Shown here piece after piece: positions 7,142 through 15,467 of a stretch of 24,662 nt of DNA (positions are counted from its first letter, which is position 1; the number at the start of each line of letters is the position of its first letter). The notes under the pieces were generated by a model. It saw nothing but the letters and a program-made list of their open reading frames with translations, did no database searches and was not told the origin of the DNA. The translations under genes and the position numbers were made by a program. The stretch covers positions 1-24,662 of the forward strand of contig CAKSCM010000021.1 in NCBI GenBank assembly GCA_934444365.1, read 5' to 3'. The DNA is from an uncultured Eubacteriales bacterium (GTDB taxonomy: Bacteria > Bacillota > Clostridia > Oscillospirales > Acutalibacteraceae).

Positions 7142-8253
7142 AGATAAAAAAACTGTCTTTTTATTCCTACCGTAACCTTGTTGACGGTGAAATTGACTTT
7201 TGCGACGACGTAAATGTTTTTATAGGCGACAATGCCCAGGGTAAAACAAATTTACTTGAAGCGATGTGGCTTTGTACCGGTATGAGGTCATTCAGGGGCT
7301 CAAAGGACAGCGAAACGGTTGCTTTCGGCAAGGATAAAATGAAAATTTCGGTCGATTTTTACTCAAAGGGACGGGAGCAGTCGGTAGATTTTATAATAGA
7401 TAGAATCGAAAAAACAAAAAAACTTTATTTAAACGGCATTTCGGCCGACGTATCCCGTATTGCCGAGGTGTATACGGCCGTGGTTTTTTCACCCCAGAAT
7501 CTGTCGGTAATAACCGGCGGACCGATTGAGAGGCGAAGGTTTGTCGATACGGCCCTTTGTCAGCTAAAGCCGGGAAGCGTAAGGCTTATTACCGAGTATC
7601 AACGGGCGCTTTTTCAGCGCAACACCGTTTTAAAGGAAGCGGCCATTACCGAAAATTTAAACGAGATGCTCGATATTTTCGAAGAGGCGATCGCAAGGCT
7701 CGGCGCCGAGCTAATGTTTCAGCGATATAAGTATTTATCCCTTATAAAAGGCGCGGCGGAGGATTTTTTCTCGGGCCTTACAATGGGCAACGAGAAACTT
7801 GAACTCGAATATACCGGGGGAGAATGCAGTGATAAACAGGCGGTTTACGGCCGGCTTTTGTCAGATCTTAAGGAAAGCCGGAAAAACGATATCCGCATGG
7901 GATATACGTCGGTCGGACCGCATAGGGACGATATTTCGGTTATTATAAACGGTCTTGAGGCCAAGGTTTACGGCTCTCAGGGACAAAAGCGCTCCTGTGC
8001 GCTGGCACTGAAGCTTGCCGAGGCGAAGATTCTTGAGGATTTTTCGGGAGAAAAACCGGCGATACTGCTCGACGATGTGATGAGCGAGCTTGACCACAGC
8101 CGTCAGGAATATATTTTAAGCCGGCTTTATTCATGGCAGGTTTTTATTACCGGATGTGACCGAAGCATTGTGCAAAAGGGCGAAGACGGCGAAAAAAGTA
8201 AATTTTTCAGCATATCCGGAGGAAAAACCGAAAATGTTTCTTCTTTTGAGTAA
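7138..8253 (+). CDS. recF: DNA replication and repair protein RecF
   Basis: RecF is an SMC-like ATPase that helps load RecA at gaps. The 371-residue protein has Walker A GDNAQGKTNLLEAM (G30-T37), the ABC signature SQGQKRS (about 280-286) and Walker B AILLDDVMSELD (about 308-319), all in the expected order and at the normal length. The start is GTG, overlapping the preceding S4 gene by four bases, with AGGGTGG upstream inside that gene. Its 3' end overlaps the next gene by 20 bases, so the three genes are probably one transcript with dnaN. Confidence 0.97.
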   Translation: MKIKKLSFYSYRNLVDGEIDFCDDVNVFIGDNAQGKTNLLEAMWLCTGMRSFRGSKDSETVAFGKDKMKISVDFYSKGREQSVDFIIDRIEKTKKLYLNGISADVSRIAEVYTAVVFSPQNLSVITGGPIERRRFVDTALCQLKPGSVRLITEYQRALFQRNTVLKEAAITENLNEMLDIFEEAIARLGAELMFQRYKYLSLIKGAAEDFFSGLTMGNEKLELEYTGGECSDKQAVYGRLLSDLKESRKNDIRMGYTSVGPHRDDISVIINGLEAKVYGSQGQKRSCALALKLAEAKILEDFSGEKPAILLDDVMSELDHSRQEYILSRLYSWQVFITGCDRSIVQKGEDGEKSKFFSISGGKTENVSSFE

Positions 8254-8698
8254 AAGCTGTGCCGTGCAGTCGGAAAAAATCATCGGGATTTTTGATATAG
8301 ATAAAACTACGGTCCGCGGAGATACAAGGCGGTTTTTGAATACGGCCGAGAAAAACTCGGAGGTAACGGCTGTAAACGAGTATGATATTCCCTTAACCTT
8401 CATTGTATGCTCCGGCGATAAAATACGGGGCAAAAAAGCAAAACAGCAATTAAAAAACGGCTTTTTTAAGAAAAGCTTTTTAAGCTATAATTTTTCGGAT
8501 TCGGATATAAAAAACTCTGATGTTACCGCTGACGGCGAGCTTTTAAGTCTGGCCGAACAAAAGGGTATAGAAAAAAACGGCGAGAGATCCGAAGACTTAA
8601 AAAATAAAGAAATAATTATAAATAAAAAAATATGCCAGGAGGTTTATTTGTCGGGGGTATCTGCCGTTACCCTCGCAAAGCGGCTTATCGGGCGTTAA
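8234..8698 (+). CDS. remB: RemB/YaaB-like (DUF370) extracellular matrix regulator with a large insertion
   Basis: The family comprises small regulators, usually about 80-90 residues, found next to recF and gyrB in Firmicutes. Here the start (MFLLLSKSCAVQSEKIIGIF, then TTVRGDTRRFL) and the end (VYLSGVSAVTLAKRLIG) match the DUF370 fold. Between FIVCSGDKI and CQEVYLSG there are roughly 75 extra, lysine-rich, mostly hydrophilic residues (about 61-136), giving 154 in total. The ATG at 8234 is supported by GGAGG at 8218-8222 inside recF; the longer in-frame extension upstream is not. The reading frame continues unbroken across the insert. Function is by family only, and whether the enlarged protein keeps its DNA-binding or oligomeric role is unknown. 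Confidence 0.85.
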   Translation: MFLLLSKSCAVQSEKIIGIFDIDKTTVRGDTRRFLNTAEKNSEVTAVNEYDIPLTFIVCSGDKIRGKKAKQQLKNGFFKKSFLSYNFSDSDIKNSDVTADGELLSLAEQKGIEKNGERSEDLKNKEIIINKKICQEVYLSGVSAVTLAKRLIGR

Positions 8699-8824
8699 TT
8701 CATAAGAAAAGCATTTTTTTGCTGAACCGGAAAACGGGACAAACCGTATTAAAAAGCAGGTTTTATCCCGACCAAAGCCAAAAAAATGCCAAGCTGAAAG
8801 GTCTTAGAAAGGAACGAAAATTTG

Positions 8825-10780
8825 ATGGAAAATATGACCGAAAAGGACGAAATAATGACTCCGGGTAAGGTTACCGAGAATTACGATGCCGAACAGATAC
8901 AGGTTCTTGAGGGACTCGAAGCGGTCAAAAAAAGACCGGGTATGTATATCGGATCAACCGGCGAGCGCGGACTGCACCATCTGGTTTACGAGATAGTGGA
9001 CAACGCCATCGACGAGACCCTTGCCGGTTACTGCACCCATATTGAGGTTGATATACTGGAGGGCGACGTAATAAGGGTCGCCGACAACGGACGCGGAATA
9101 CCGGTCGGTATTCACCCGAAGCTCGGAATTCCGGCTGTGACGGTAGTATTTACCACCCTTCATGCCGGCGGTAAATTCGGCGGCAGCGGTTATAAGGTCG
9201 CCGGAGGATTGCACGGCGTCGGCGCGTCGGTCGTTAATGCCCTTTCCAAGTGGCTTGAGGTCGAGGTATGCGACGGAACCCATCGCTACAAGCAGCGCTT
9301 TGAGCACGGCAACATCGCGACCCAGCTTGAAATAATCGGCGATACCAAGGATACCGGCTCAACCATTACCTTTAAGCCCGATCCCGAAATATTTACCGAC
9401 ACCACCGAATACGATTACGATACCTTGCTTATTCGTCTTCGCGAGCAGGCTTTTTTAAATGCCGGAGTTAAAATAACCCTTACCGATAAAAGGAGTGATG
9501 CAGGCGGCAGAAGCGATCTTCTGCATTTTGAGGGCGGAATATCAAGCTATGTTGATTTTCTTCTTTCAAAGAGCAAAAAAGAGGCGCTGATTCCGGCTGC
9601 CATACATATTTCGGCCGTTGACGGCGACAGTCAGGCCGAGGTCGCCCTTATTTACAACAGCGGATACGATACCAACATAAAGAGCTTTGCCAACAACATC
9701 CACACGGTGGACGGCGGTACCCATGAAAGCGCCTTTAAAACCTCGCTTACAAGGGTTTTAAATGCATATGCGAGGAAATTCAAGTTCCTAAAGGACAACG
9801 ATTCGAATTTAAAGGGCGACGACGTTCAGGAAGGCCTTATAGCCATTGTAAACGTAAAGCTTGTAGACGCCCAGTTTGAAAGCCAGACCAAGGCCAAGCT
9901 CGGAAATACCCCGATAGGCACCCTTGTCAATCAGCTTATGACCGACAAGTTCATGACCTATTTAGAGGAAAATCCGGCCATTGCAAGGGCGATTCTCGAT
10001 AAGGCGATGGCGGCCTCGAACGCACGTGAAGCAGCCCAAAAGGCAAGGGAATTACAGCGGTCGAAAACCGGCATGACCAAGATTAAAATGCCCGAAAAGC
10101 TGGCCGACTGTATTTCCAATAATCCCGAAGAGACCGAAATATTCATCGTCGAGGGAGATTCGGCAGGCGGCTCGGCCATAAAGGGCAGAGATTCGCGGAC
10201 CCAGGCCATTCTTCCCCTTTGGGGTAAAATGCTCAACGTTGAGCGCGCGAGGGTCGATAAGGTCTACGGTAACGATAAGCTGACCCCCGTTGTGGTTGCG
10301 CTCGGTACCGGAATCGGCGAGAATTTCGATATTTCAAAGCTTCGTTATCATAAAATATTCATCATGGCCGATGCCGACGTCGACGGCGCCCATATATGCA
10401 CCCTTATGCTGACCTTCTTTTTCCGTTATATGAGGGAGCTTATAACCGAGGGACATATTTACATTGCCCAGCCGCCGCTGTTTAAGGTTTCGAAGGGCAA
10501 AAAGGTCATGTATGCCTTTTCGGACGAGGAAAGGGATCTTTATATTGAAGAGCTCGGCGGAGCAGCCGATGTTCAGCGGTACAAGGGTCTTGGTGAGATG
10601 GACGGAGATCAGCTCTGGGAAACCACAATGGATCCGGACAATCGCTCCTGCAAGAGGGTAAACCTTCACGATGCCGAGGAGGCCGATGCCATTTTCTCGG
10701 TGCTCATGGGCGACGATGTCGAACCCCGTCGCGAGTTTATAGAGAAAAATGCAAAATATGTCGAAAACCTTGATATATAG
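8825..10780 (+). CDS. gyrB: DNA gyrase subunit B
   Basis: GyrB is the ATPase and TOPRIM half of gyrase, which introduces negative supercoils. About 651 residues cover the GHKL ATPase (EIVDNAIDE near 60, ADNGRGIPVG near 90, GGLHGVGASVVNALS near 130), the transducer, and the TOPRIM domain with EGDSAGGSA (E443) and the metal-binding triad in DADVDGAH (D516, D518, D520), then RYKGLGEM. Two residues differ from the commonest forms: PLWGKMLNVE for PLxGKILNVE, and MADADVDG for MTDADVDG. A TTG codon directly precedes the chosen ATG, and AAAGGA at 8808-8813 serves either. A further in-frame ATG at 8855 also has an AAGGA, so the N-terminus is uncertain by up to ten residues. Confidence 0.97.
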   Translation: MENMTEKDEIMTPGKVTENYDAEQIQVLEGLEAVKKRPGMYIGSTGERGLHHLVYEIVDNAIDETLAGYCTHIEVDILEGDVIRVADNGRGIPVGIHPKLGIPAVTVVFTTLHAGGKFGGSGYKVAGGLHGVGASVVNALSKWLEVEVCDGTHRYKQRFEHGNIATQLEIIGDTKDTGSTITFKPDPEIFTDTTEYDYDTLLIRLREQAFLNAGVKITLTDKRSDAGGRSDLLHFEGGISSYVDFLLSKSKKEALIPAAIHISAVDGDSQAEVALIYNSGYDTNIKSFANNIHTVDGGTHESAFKTSLTRVLNAYARKFKFLKDNDSNLKGDDVQEGLIAIVNVKLVDAQFESQTKAKLGNTPIGTLVNQLMTDKFMTYLEENPAIARAILDKAMAASNAREAAQKARELQRSKTGMTKIKMPEKLADCISNNPEETEIFIVEGDSAGGSAIKGRDSRTQAILPLWGKMLNVERARVDKVYGNDKLTPVVVALGTGIGENFDISKLRYHKIFIMADADVDGAHICTLMLTFFFRYMRELITEGHIYIAQPPLFKVSKGKKVMYAFSDEERDLYIEELGGAADVQRYKGLGEMDGDQLWETTMDPDNRSCKRVNLHDAEEADAIFSVLMGDDVEPRREFIEKNAKYVENLDI

Positions 10781-11295
10781 CGAGATACAGCAATCACAAT
10801 GACATTTTTCAACACATTGTCCGATTAAAACGCCGGAAATTAATATGATTTACGGTTGATTTTTAAATCCGATTAGGCGGTTTAAAACCGGATGTTTTCG
10901 GTGTAGGGCTTTGTGGGTGAAATTTTCCCGCGCTGGCTGAAAAAACGGATGTATAAGAGAATTTATATATTATATTCCGGGTTTTCGGCCGATGGAAAGG
11001 AATCAGTTTTTTTTAAAATGTGCCGGTTTTAAGCGCTGTGCCGAAAAGCGCAACGCAAGGTACATACGAATGGGAAGGAAGAAGCGCGGGAAAATTTTAT
11101 TTTACAAAGGTCGATTTTTTGGCCTTTGCACGGTTTAAAGCAACCGTAAAATCGGGAGAGAAAATTTTAAGTTTTTAAATACCTGAACGAAGTACAAACG
11201 CGCCCGGTTTTTAAATTTTTTTAATTAAATAAAATATGACGGACAATATATCGGATCGGAAAACGATCGGTCATTAACATTAAGGGGAATGAAAA
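10781..11295. other. 515-base gyrB to ycxB-like gap with long inverted repeats
   Basis: No gene is visible. The stretch holds a 15-bp perfect inverted repeat (AAATTTTCCCGCGCT at 10920-10934 with its complement at 11083-11097) and outside it a 10-bp one (TTTACGGTTG at 10849-10858 with CAACCGTAAA at 11141-11150). A TTTTCAACA DnaA-box-like motif lies at 10806-10814. A short hairpin (CGGTT/AACCG, near 10879-10891) follows gyrB but has no clean U tract. Confidence 0.5.
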
Positions 11296-12051
11296 ATGAT
11301 AAAAACCGTTAAATGTCCCGATTGCGGCGGCGAGCAGGCCGTTTTTCGCAATGAAAACGGGAATATGAACTGTGCCTTTTGCGGAAAAGAGATAGAACTG
11401 CCCGAAGCAGTCGAAGGCGAAGTAGAAGGACTGCCCGAGGAGGACGAGACTTTATCCGTCCAGCCGGTAGGCGATCCGGTCGAATGTGAGTTTATACTCA
11501 ATAAAGACGAGGTCGAAACGGCGCTTTTTGCCACCGGCAGAATTAAAAAGCGCACCACAGTGCTCATTATCGAAACGGTTGTGCTGGCGATATTTATTAT
11601 TGTGACCGCAATTACGGTATTTGCAGGGTATAAGGGCATTTGGGGTATGAACCGACCCAACGGGACAACGTGGTTTACTCTGGCTCTTGCTGTTCTTCTT
11701 GTCCCGGCCGTATGGATAATGCCCGAAAGAAACAAGAGGAAGATGATCGAAGCGTCGGTAACCGGCACGAAGGTCGCTTTGAAGGTTTATGAAAATTTAA
11801 TTGAGGTAAACGCCGAGGGCGCCGATTCGTGGCAGATGATCTACGATGAAAAATACCGTTTTATCGAAAAGGACGGGGTCATGATGCTCGTGCTTGTAAG
11901 TAACGGCCAGATTCTTGCCGTACCTAAACGGGCTTTTAAGGATGAGGACGCAAAAACGGCCGAAAAGCGCATGATGCAGTGCGCCGACGAGGTTGTTATA
12001 AACGGAGAGAGGGACGAAAACGGCATGACCCCGGCTACTCCGGCCGAATAA
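11296..12051 (+). CDS. Zinc-ribbon membrane protein with YcxB-like domain
   Basis: I do not recognise a named gene. The 251-residue protein opens with a zinc ribbon (C7-x2-C10, C26-x2-C29), followed by an acidic linker (about 37-60). Two hydrophobic helices (about 87-111 and 125-143) with a short connecting loop come next, and a soluble region (about 150-213) resembles the YcxB-like C-terminal domain (VALKVYENLIEV, then MIYDEKYRFIEKDG). The likely topology puts both ends in the cytoplasm. AGGGGA precedes the ATG by eight bases. It sits alone between gyrB and gyrA on the same strand, with 515 bases before it and about 97 after. Function is unknown; the YcxB call is by pattern recognition only. 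Confidence 0.75.
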   Translation: MIKTVKCPDCGGEQAVFRNENGNMNCAFCGKEIELPEAVEGEVEGLPEEDETLSVQPVGDPVECEFILNKDEVETALFATGRIKKRTTVLIIETVVLAIFIIVTAITVFAGYKGIWGMNRPNGTTWFTLALAVLLVPAVWIMPERNKRKMIEASVTGTKVALKVYENLIEVNAEGADSWQMIYDEKYRFIEKDGVMMLVLVSNGQILAVPKRAFKDEDAKTAEKRMMQCADEVVINGERDENGMTPATPAE

Positions 12052-12148
12052 CAGCCAACGGTCCGTTTAAGAAAAAAACAAGAATAAGAATAAATCCAAG
12101 CCGCCGGTGTTAAAAGGCGAGAGTTTAAGCGAAGGAATGAATCACAAC

Positions 12149-14707
12149 ATGAATGAATACGAAGAGCGAACAAGACTGACCGACGTTGACATAGTAAACG
12201 AGATGAAAAAATCCTACCTCGACTACTCCATGTCGGTTATAGTCGGCCGTGCGCTTCCGGACGTTAGGGACGGGTTAAAACCGGTTCACCGCCGCATACT
12301 TTATGCGATGTACAAAAGAGGACTTACCCCGAGCAAGCCTTATTTTAAGAGTGCCACTACGGTCGGCGACGTGCTCGGTAATTACCATCCCCACGGCGAT
12401 GCATCGGTATACGACGCGATGGTGCGCATGGCGCAGGATTTTTCGCTGAGATATATGCTTATAGACGGCCACGGAAACTTCGGTTCGATCGACGGATATC
12501 CGGCTGCCGCTTACAGATACACCGAGGCGCGGCTTTCAAAAATTGCGCTTGAGATGCTTCGGGACATCGACAAGGACACCGTTCCCACCCAGCGCAACTT
12601 TGACGACCGGTTGGACGAGCCGGTAGTGCTGCCGAGCCGTATTCCGGCATTGCTCGTCAACGGTTCACAGGGTATAGCCGTCGGTATGGCGACCAATATT
12701 CCGCCCCACAACCTCGCCGAGGTTATTGACGGAATGTGCTGTCTTATAGACAATCCCGACGCGACGGTTGAGGATCTTTGCAAATACATAAAGGGACCGG
12801 ATTTCCCGACCGGCGGAATTATAATGGGATATCGCGGAATTAAGGCCGCCTATGCCACCGGTAAGGGTCACATAACGGTAAGAGGACGTACCGAGATTGA
12901 AGAGGGACGTCACGGCGCTTACAGGATTGTTATAACCGAGATTCCCTACATGGTCAACAAGCAGAATCTTGTTAAATCCATGGTCGATCTTGTAAGGGAC
13001 AAGCGAATTGACGGAATTGACGATATAATAGACCATTCAAGCCGCACCGGAATGAGAATAACGGTCGAGCTTAAAAGGGACGCCAATCCTCAGGTTGTGC
13101 TCAATCAGCTTTATTCTTACACCCAGCTGCAAACCACCTTCGGCTGCATAATGCTAGCGCTTGATCACGGCGAGCCTAAGACCATGAACTTACGCGAGAT
13201 GCTCAAGGCCTACATCGATTATCAGTGCGAGGTTATTGAGCGCCGCACCCGTTTTGATCTGAAAAAGGCCAAGGAGAGGGCTCACATCTGCGAAGCCCTT
13301 AAAACCGCCATTGATTTTATCGACGAGGTTATTGAGATAATCCGTTCATCCAAGACGGTTGCCGAAAGTAAAGAGCGGCTGATGAAGCGCTTTAGCTTTG
13401 ACGATATTCAGGCCGACGCCATTGTGCAAATGAGACTCGGTCAGCTGACCGGACTTGAGCGCGACAAGATAGCCGAGGAATTAAGCGAGCTGCTTGCCAA
13501 AATCAAGGAGTATGAGGGCATTCTCGCCGACGAGCATAAGGTGCTTGAGATAGTTAAGGACGAGGCCCTTGCCATCCGCGATAAATATAACGATCCGCGC
13601 CGCACCGAGATTACCGCCGTTACCGGCGAGGTTGATATTGAGGATCTTATTCCTCAGGAGGAATGCGTTTTAACCCTTACCCATAAGGGCTACATGAAGC
13701 GCATTCCGAGCGACACCTACCGCGTGCAGGGCCGCGGCGGACGAGGGGTTACGGGACTCGGACGAAGAGACGAGGATTTTGTCGAGCAGATGTTTACCTG
13801 TTCGTCGCACGATTATATACTTTTCTTCTCCGACAAAGGCAGGGTTTATCGCTTAAAGGCCTACGAGGTACCCGAGGGCAGCCGTACGGCCAAGGGCATG
13901 AATCTTGTAAACCTGCTGCCGCTTGAGGGCGACGAAAAGATCACCGCGACGGTGCGCATCGACGGATTTGAAGAGGGCAAATACCTTTGCATGATAACCA
14001 AAAACGGCACCATTAAGCGTACCGAGCTTACGGCCTATAACACGGCCAGAAAGGGCGGAATAATCGCCATTTCGCTTGACGAGGGCGACGAATTAAGATG
14101 GGTCGCGGTTACAAACGGAAACGACGAGCTGATTGTCGCTACTAAAAAGGGCATGGCGATCCGCTTTGATGAGAACGACGCGCGTCCTCTTTCGCGTCAG
14201 GCCAGAGGTGTCAGGGCGATATCCCTTTCGGACGAAAAGGACGACGAGGTTATAGGAATGGCGGTCGTTGACGAGGGCAAGACCCTGCTTACCGTTACCG
14301 AAACGGGATACGGACGCTTAAGCGCCTTTGAGGATTACCGTATGCAGTCGCGCGGCGGCAAGGGAACCATCAACTACCATACCGAAAAATTCGGAGACGT
14401 TGCTTCGGTTCGCTCGGTATCAAACGACGAGGATATTATACTTATCTCGAGCGAGGGCATAATAATCCGCATACCGGCGAGCGGAATCAGTACCTTTGCA
14501 AGGGGTGCAAAGGGCGTCAGGGTTATGCGCACGGGCGAAAACGACCATGTTGTGACCGTCGCCAGCGCCGAGCACGAGGACGAGGAAGGAAAAACCGAGG
14601 ATCAGGAGCAGCAGCCGGGCGGCGAAACAGCCGTAGACGGCACATCGGAAAATTCCTCCGAGAATAATGAATCGGCTGAGGAATCCGGCGATACCGATAC
14701 CGAATAA
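12149..14707 (+). CDS. gyrA: DNA gyrase subunit A
   Basis: GyrA cleaves and rejoins DNA and wraps it for negative supercoiling. About 852 residues include the winged-helix core (YSMSVIVGRALPDVRDGLKP), the quinolone region NYHPHGDASVYDAMVRMAQ, the catalytic tyrosine in AAAYRYTEAR (Y124), and a C-terminal beta-pinwheel with a GyrA box QGRGGRG (about 527-533) that marks GyrA rather than ParC. The C-terminus ends in about 45 Glu/Asp/Ser-rich residues. Starts at GTG 12107 or ATG 12137 are possible, but GAAGGA at 12131-12136 best serves ATG 12149. The residue matching E. coli Ser83 is Ala. A strong terminator follows about 200 bases downstream. Confidence 0.97.
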   Translation: MNEYEERTRLTDVDIVNEMKKSYLDYSMSVIVGRALPDVRDGLKPVHRRILYAMYKRGLTPSKPYFKSATTVGDVLGNYHPHGDASVYDAMVRMAQDFSLRYMLIDGHGNFGSIDGYPAAAYRYTEARLSKIALEMLRDIDKDTVPTQRNFDDRLDEPVVLPSRIPALLVNGSQGIAVGMATNIPPHNLAEVIDGMCCLIDNPDATVEDLCKYIKGPDFPTGGIIMGYRGIKAAYATGKGHITVRGRTEIEEGRHGAYRIVITEIPYMVNKQNLVKSMVDLVRDKRIDGIDDIIDHSSRTGMRITVELKRDANPQVVLNQLYSYTQLQTTFGCIMLALDHGEPKTMNLREMLKAYIDYQCEVIERRTRFDLKKAKERAHICEALKTAIDFIDEVIEIIRSSKTVAESKERLMKRFSFDDIQADAIVQMRLGQLTGLERDKIAEELSELLAKIKEYEGILADEHKVLEIVKDEALAIRDKYNDPRRTEITAVTGEVDIEDLIPQEECVLTLTHKGYMKRIPSDTYRVQGRGGRGVTGLGRRDEDFVEQMFTCSSHDYILFFSDKGRVYRLKAYEVPEGSRTAKGMNLVNLLPLEGDEKITATVRIDGFEEGKYLCMITKNGTIKRTELTAYNTARKGGIIAISLDEGDELRWVAVTNGNDELIVATKKGMAIRFDENDARPLSRQARGVRAISLSDEKDDEVIGMAVVDEGKTLLTVTETGYGRLSAFEDYRMQSRGGKGTINYHTEKFGDVASVRSVSNDEDIILISSEGIIIRIPASGISTFARGAKGVRVMRTGENDHVVTVASAEHEDEEGKTEDQEQQPGGETAVDGTSENSSENNESAEESGDTDTE

Positions 14708-14742
14708 AGAATAAACAAACAAATAATTAAAGAATTTATCGC

Positions 14743-14883
14743 TCCGGCAGCCGGAAGAATCGGAAAAGCGTTTACAACGATCAACCGATCTGGCTGCCGG
14801 AAGCATCGATAATGGAGAATTGACCTGACAAGCCGAAAAGGCTAATGAATGACCTAATCGGTCGATTGATTCGGCGACCGAAT
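14743..14883 (+). other. Hairpin-rich 3' region of gyrA
   Basis: Between the gyrA stop and its terminator lie a 10-bp perfect inverted repeat (TCCGGCAGCC 14743-14752 with GGCTGCCGGA 14792-14801) and three small hairpins: AGCC-GAAAA-GGCT (14831-14843), GACC-TAATC-GGTC (14851-14863) and ATTCGG-CGA-CCGAAT (14869-14883). It may be a structured 3' untranslated region or a small RNA ended by the terminator at 14908. No clear promoter was found. Confidence 0.4.
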
Positions 14884-14903
14884 GCCGACAGAAATAAACA
14901 CGA

Positions 14904-14940
14904 AAAAACGGACTGAGTGTTTTAAACTCAGTCCGTTTTT
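14904..14940. terminator. Strong bidirectional intrinsic terminator after gyrA
   Basis: An 11-bp perfect stem (ACGGACTGAGT 14908-14918 with ACTCAGTCCGT 14926-14936) with a 7-base loop is followed by a T tract on the plus strand and preceded by an A tract. It can therefore stop transcription of gyrA and also of metG arriving from the other side. Confidence 0.9.
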
Positions 14941-14989
14941 AATTTAATCTCAATTTTACTGAAAAACTTGGAATAATTCCTGAAATCCC

Positions 14990-15467
14990 GTTGGTCAGCC
15001 ACCTGCTTTCCGGTGGATCGGTTAGCCGCCCTGCCTTAATTTTTTACGGCGAAGAAAAGCAATCGCCCACCGCAAGGTGTGCCAGGTGTGCTTTAAATAA
15101 TTGTCGAAAACTTAGTGGACAGCCTCTTGGCCCTAGTTTTTATGATGATGAAAAACAATCGCTCACCGCCAGGTGTGCCCACCGCCGGGTGCGTTGAAAT
15201 GATTGCCAAAAGCTTGGTGGACAGCCGCTTGGCCTTAGTTTTTATGATGATGAAAAACAATCGCTCACCGCCAGGTGCGTTTAGATAATTGTCGAAAACT
15301 TAGTGGACAGCCGCTTGGCCTTAGTTTTTACGATGACGAAAAAACCATTGCCCACCGCAAGGTGCGTTTGGATAATTGTCGAAAACCCGGTGAACAGCCA
15401 CCTTGTCTTAGTTTTTATAAAGACGAAAAAAGCATTGCTCACCGCCAGGTGTGCCCACCGCAAGGTG
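14990..15467 (-). repeat. Tandem array of about five 86-102-bp hairpin repeats, abutting the metG stop
   Basis: Units recur with the ATAATTGTCGAAAA-like landmark at 15097, 15199, 15285 and 15372, i.e. spacings of 102, 86 and 87 bases; the left end (14990-15096) is a degraded unit. On the minus strand each unit begins CACC-(T/C)(T/G)GC-GGTG, continues with a T-rich stretch, AAAAACTAAGGCCAAG(C)GGCTGTCCAC and GTTTTCGACAATTAT. Two units carry a duplicated CACC..GGTG mini-hairpin, which explains the longer spacing. The variable loop bases inside conserved CACC/GGTG arms suggest a folded RNA or DNA hairpin. Both strands have open frames across it, giving repeated peptides, but these look incidental. 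The array begins immediately after the metG TAA. Confidence 0.8.

Noticed and set aside
8632..8868. Small open frame between the remB-like gene and gyrB
   Set aside because: It overlaps both real genes in another frame and shows no family features.
14990..15467. CRISPR array
   Set aside because: Units are 86-102 bp, diverged throughout, with no short invariant repeat separated by unique spacers and no cas genes nearby.
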